7,781 nucleotides of DNA from Bacillota bacterium (lineage in GTDB: Bacteria > Bacillota > Clostridia > Clostridiales > Clostridiaceae). The DNA is taken from positions 1 through 7,781 of the forward strand of contig JAEZDX010000128.1 of NCBI GenBank assembly GCA_023417975.1, in the 5' to 3' direction. Shown here one piece after another: positions 6,336 to 7,781 of this stretch; the first letter of the stretch is position 1; every line of letters begins with the position of its first letter. The translations under genes and the position numbers were made by a program. The notes under the pieces are model-generated. The model was not told where the DNA came from and ran no database searches. It saw only the letters and a list, made by a program, of their open reading frames with translations.

Positions 6336-7490
6336 TTACTGCCACAGCTTGCTGTATATGTTCAGCAGGTCCTGCTTGGAAACATTTTTAATTGTATTTG
6401 CCGGACTTCCGCTGTCCATGGCATCCTGAGCCATCTTATCTACTGCTTTGTCAAAGACTTCTTTATTTATTCCGTACTCACTAAGAGTGGGAACTTCACA
6501 TATGTCACACAGCTCCGTAAGCTTTCCTATGAAAGCCTCCGCCGCCTGCTTATCACTCAGCTTATCATCTGCTGCAGCAATTGCCCTTCCCAATGCACCA
6601 AATCTCTCGTAGCTTCCATCCAAAATATAAGTGAGACATTGTTTTATAAGCATGGCATTGGAAATTCCGTGAGCTACATGAAACATGGCGCCTATAGGTC
6701 GGCTCATTCCATGTACCAGTGTTACGGAGGAATTGTTTATGCATACTCCGGCTTCGTAGGCTGCCAAGGCCATTTCTTCCCTTGCCTTTTTATTTTCACC
6801 GTCTTTATAGGCTATGGGAAGATATGTGAAAATTCGCTTTACAGCTGATATGGCAAAGTTATCTGTTAAGGCATTTGCCTTTCTTGAAGTATATGCTTCT
6901 ACAGCGTGAGTCAGCGCATCCATTCCGGTAGCAGCGGTAACACCTTTTGGAGCTGTCATTGAAAGCTTGGCATCGATAATTGCTACATCCGGCAGTAATG
7001 CCTCCCCCTTAAGCAGCATTTTAATATCCTTTTTTGTATCTGTAATAATAGTAAACTTAGTGGCTTCCGAGCCTGTTCCTGCAGTAGTTGGGATTAATAT
7101 AAGCGGTGGAAAATTCCCCTCCATAGTCACTCCCATGTAATCCGATATACTGCCCTCCAATACCGTCATGGCTGCGATTGCCTTGGCACTGTCCAAGGGA
7201 CTTCCTCCGCCAATGGCAATGCAGAAGTCACATTCACCTTCCTTATATGTCTTTACACCCTCTTCAATCATCACATCGGTAGGCTCACCGGTAATATCAT
7301 TATACACTTGATAAGCTATTGCCCATTTATCCAGATAGTCGGTTAAAATTTGTACTATCCCTGTTCTTGTTACGATTTTGCCGGTTACAATGAGAGCTTT
7401 TTTCCCTAAAGTCTTAATTACCTTTTCGCTGTTTTCCAGCGCATTATCTCCGATTATTGTTCGTCGGGGTAAACTGAATTCATATGTCAT
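6336..7490 (-). CDS. Iron-containing (group III) alcohol dehydrogenase
   Basis: This NAD(P)H-dependent, metal-dependent alcohol dehydrogenase/aldehyde reductase is 384 residues from the chosen ATG, the usual family length. Seen are the nucleotide-binding GGGSPLDSAK (94-103) and PTTAGTGSEAT (134-144). The four metal ligands expected from FucO alignment are Asp191 and His195 (TGMDALTH), His260 (LVHG) and His274 (VAHG). Where FucO has a further His (His267, in HGMAHP) this protein has Arg264 (HGMSRP). An in-frame GTG at 7499 would add three residues, but GAGGTG at 7502-7497 overlaps that GTG and is ideally spaced 6 nt before the ATG at 7490, so I prefer the ATG. It follows the aminotransferase stop by only 14 nt and is probably co-transcribed, acting on the aldehyde formed by that enzyme. 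Sulfoacetaldehyde or succinic semialdehyde reductase are candidates; the exact substrate cannot be read. Confidence 0.93.
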   Translation of the reverse strand: MTYEFSLPRRTIIGDNALENSEKVIKTLGKKALIVTGKIVTRTGIVQILTDYLDKWAIAYQVYNDITGEPTDVMIEEGVKTYKEGECDFCIAIGGGSPLDSAKAIAAMTVLEGSISDYMGVTMEGNFPPLILIPTTAGTGSEATKFTIITDTKKDIKMLLKGEALLPDVAIIDAKLSMTAPKGVTAATGMDALTHAVEAYTSRKANALTDNFAISAVKRIFTYLPIAYKDGENKKAREEMALAAYEAGVCINNSSVTLVHGMSRPIGAMFHVAHGISNAMLIKQCLTYILDGSYERFGALGRAIAAADDKLSDKQAAEAFIGKLTELCDICEVPTLSEYGINKEVFDKAVDKMAQDAMDSGSPANTIKNVSKQDLLNIYSKLWQ

Positions 7491-7496
7491 CTCGTT

Positions 7497-7502
7497 CACC
7501 TC
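7497..7502 (-). promoter_or_regulatory. Ribosome binding site deciding the dehydrogenase start
   Basis: GAGGTG lies 6 nt before the ATG at 7490 and includes the alternative GTG (7499-7497) itself. The GTG has no other Shine-Dalgarno at a useful distance upstream, so the ATG is the better start. Confidence 0.65.
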
Positions 7503-7504
7503 AG

Positions 7505-7781
7505 CTATATAAATTGTTCATCTACAATTCCAAGTACTTCATCCAATTTAACTAGCTCTTCCTCCAATTGCTCCTTGGTAATTATTAGCGGAGGTGCAAT
7601 TATTATTATATTTTCATGTGTATACGTCATAAACTTTCTGTCCTTTAAAAGCTTAAGTATCTTCCCCATAATCCCGTTCACATCTTTGCCGAAGGGTACT
7701 AAAGCTTCCCTTGTATTTTTGTCCTTTACAAGCTCCACAGCTGCAAACAGCCCTATATATCTCACATCACCTACAGAAGCA
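7505..7781 (-). CDS. Class III (PLP-dependent) aminotransferase, C-terminal fragment
   Basis: Only the last 91 residues are in the window; the frame stays open through the right edge, so the gene starts outside. The GTG at 7765 is an internal Val codon within SVGDVRYIGLFAAVELV, not a start. That motif is the conserved C-terminal strand of class III aminotransferases (GDVRGxGLxxxxELV). It is followed by KDKNTREALVPFG, and then THENIIIIAPPLIITKEQL, which matches the usual APPLxIT segment before the last helix. PLP-lysine and other active-site residues are outside the window. Family members move an amino group from taurine, GABA, beta-alanine, putrescine or similar omega-amines to pyruvate or 2-oxoglutarate. 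The immediate neighbour is an aldehyde-reducing dehydrogenase, suggesting the product is an aldehyde. A taurine-type (Toa/Tpa-like) enzyme is my leading guess, from recalled resemblance only. Confidence 0.88.
   Translation of the reverse strand, partial: ASVGDVRYIGLFAAVELVKDKNTREALVPFGKDVNGIMGKILKLLKDRKFMTYTHENIIIIAPPLIITKEQLEEELVKLDEVLGIVDEQFI

Noticed and set aside
6639..6848. Open frame of 69 codons on the plus strand
   Set aside because: It is antisense to the metal-binding core of the iron dehydrogenase, which is strongly conserved.
7763..7765. GTG as a possible start of a short 86-residue gene
   Set aside because: The frame continues upstream to the window edge and the Val belongs to the conserved GDVR motif of class III aminotransferases, so this is an internal codon.

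Overview
The window looks like a chromosomal segment of a low-GC Gram-positive anaerobe of the Clostridia. The reasons are AT-rich coding DNA, strong GGGAGG-type ribosome binding sites, tight gene packing, and the type of two-component/ABC operon. Every supported gene lies on the minus strand, so transcription runs from the right edge to the left. No RNA gene, mobile element, CRISPR array or long repeat was seen, and no gene-free stretch exceeds 190 bases.

Right block (6336-7781): the C-terminal end of a class III (PLP) aminotransferase is followed after a few bases by an iron-containing alcohol dehydrogenase, and then by a rho-independent terminator at about 6247-6281. The pair suggests that an amine or omega-amino acid is deaminated to an aldehyde, which is then reduced to an alcohol. 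Taurine to sulfoacetaldehyde to isethionate, or GABA to succinic semialdehyde to 4-hydroxybutyrate, are candidate routes. The substrate is inferred, not proven.

Central block (1058-6145): a compact operon of four genes, in transcription order a large two-module FtsX/MacB-like ABC permease, its ATPase, an OmpR-family response regulator and a sensor histidine kinase. Spacings are 13 nt, 1 nt and a 14-nt overlap, so the four products are probably translationally coupled. The arrangement resembles antimicrobial-peptide or envelope-stress sensing and detoxification modules. It is not a textbook BceRS-BceAB set: the permease has two extracellular domains (predicted 4+4 membrane helices) and the kinase has its own extracellular domain of nearly 100 residues. 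The leader upstream of the permease has a perfect TATAAT, no convincing -35 box and several short dyads, which would fit activation by the adjacent regulator.

Left block (1-1012): 45 nt after the kinase comes a RibD-C/dihydrofolate-reductase-like small reductase. Twelve nt after that is an unrecognised exported protein whose C-terminus runs off the window. No terminator separates these from the kinase, so they may be the tail of the same transcript. Their functional link to the ABC/two-component module is unknown.
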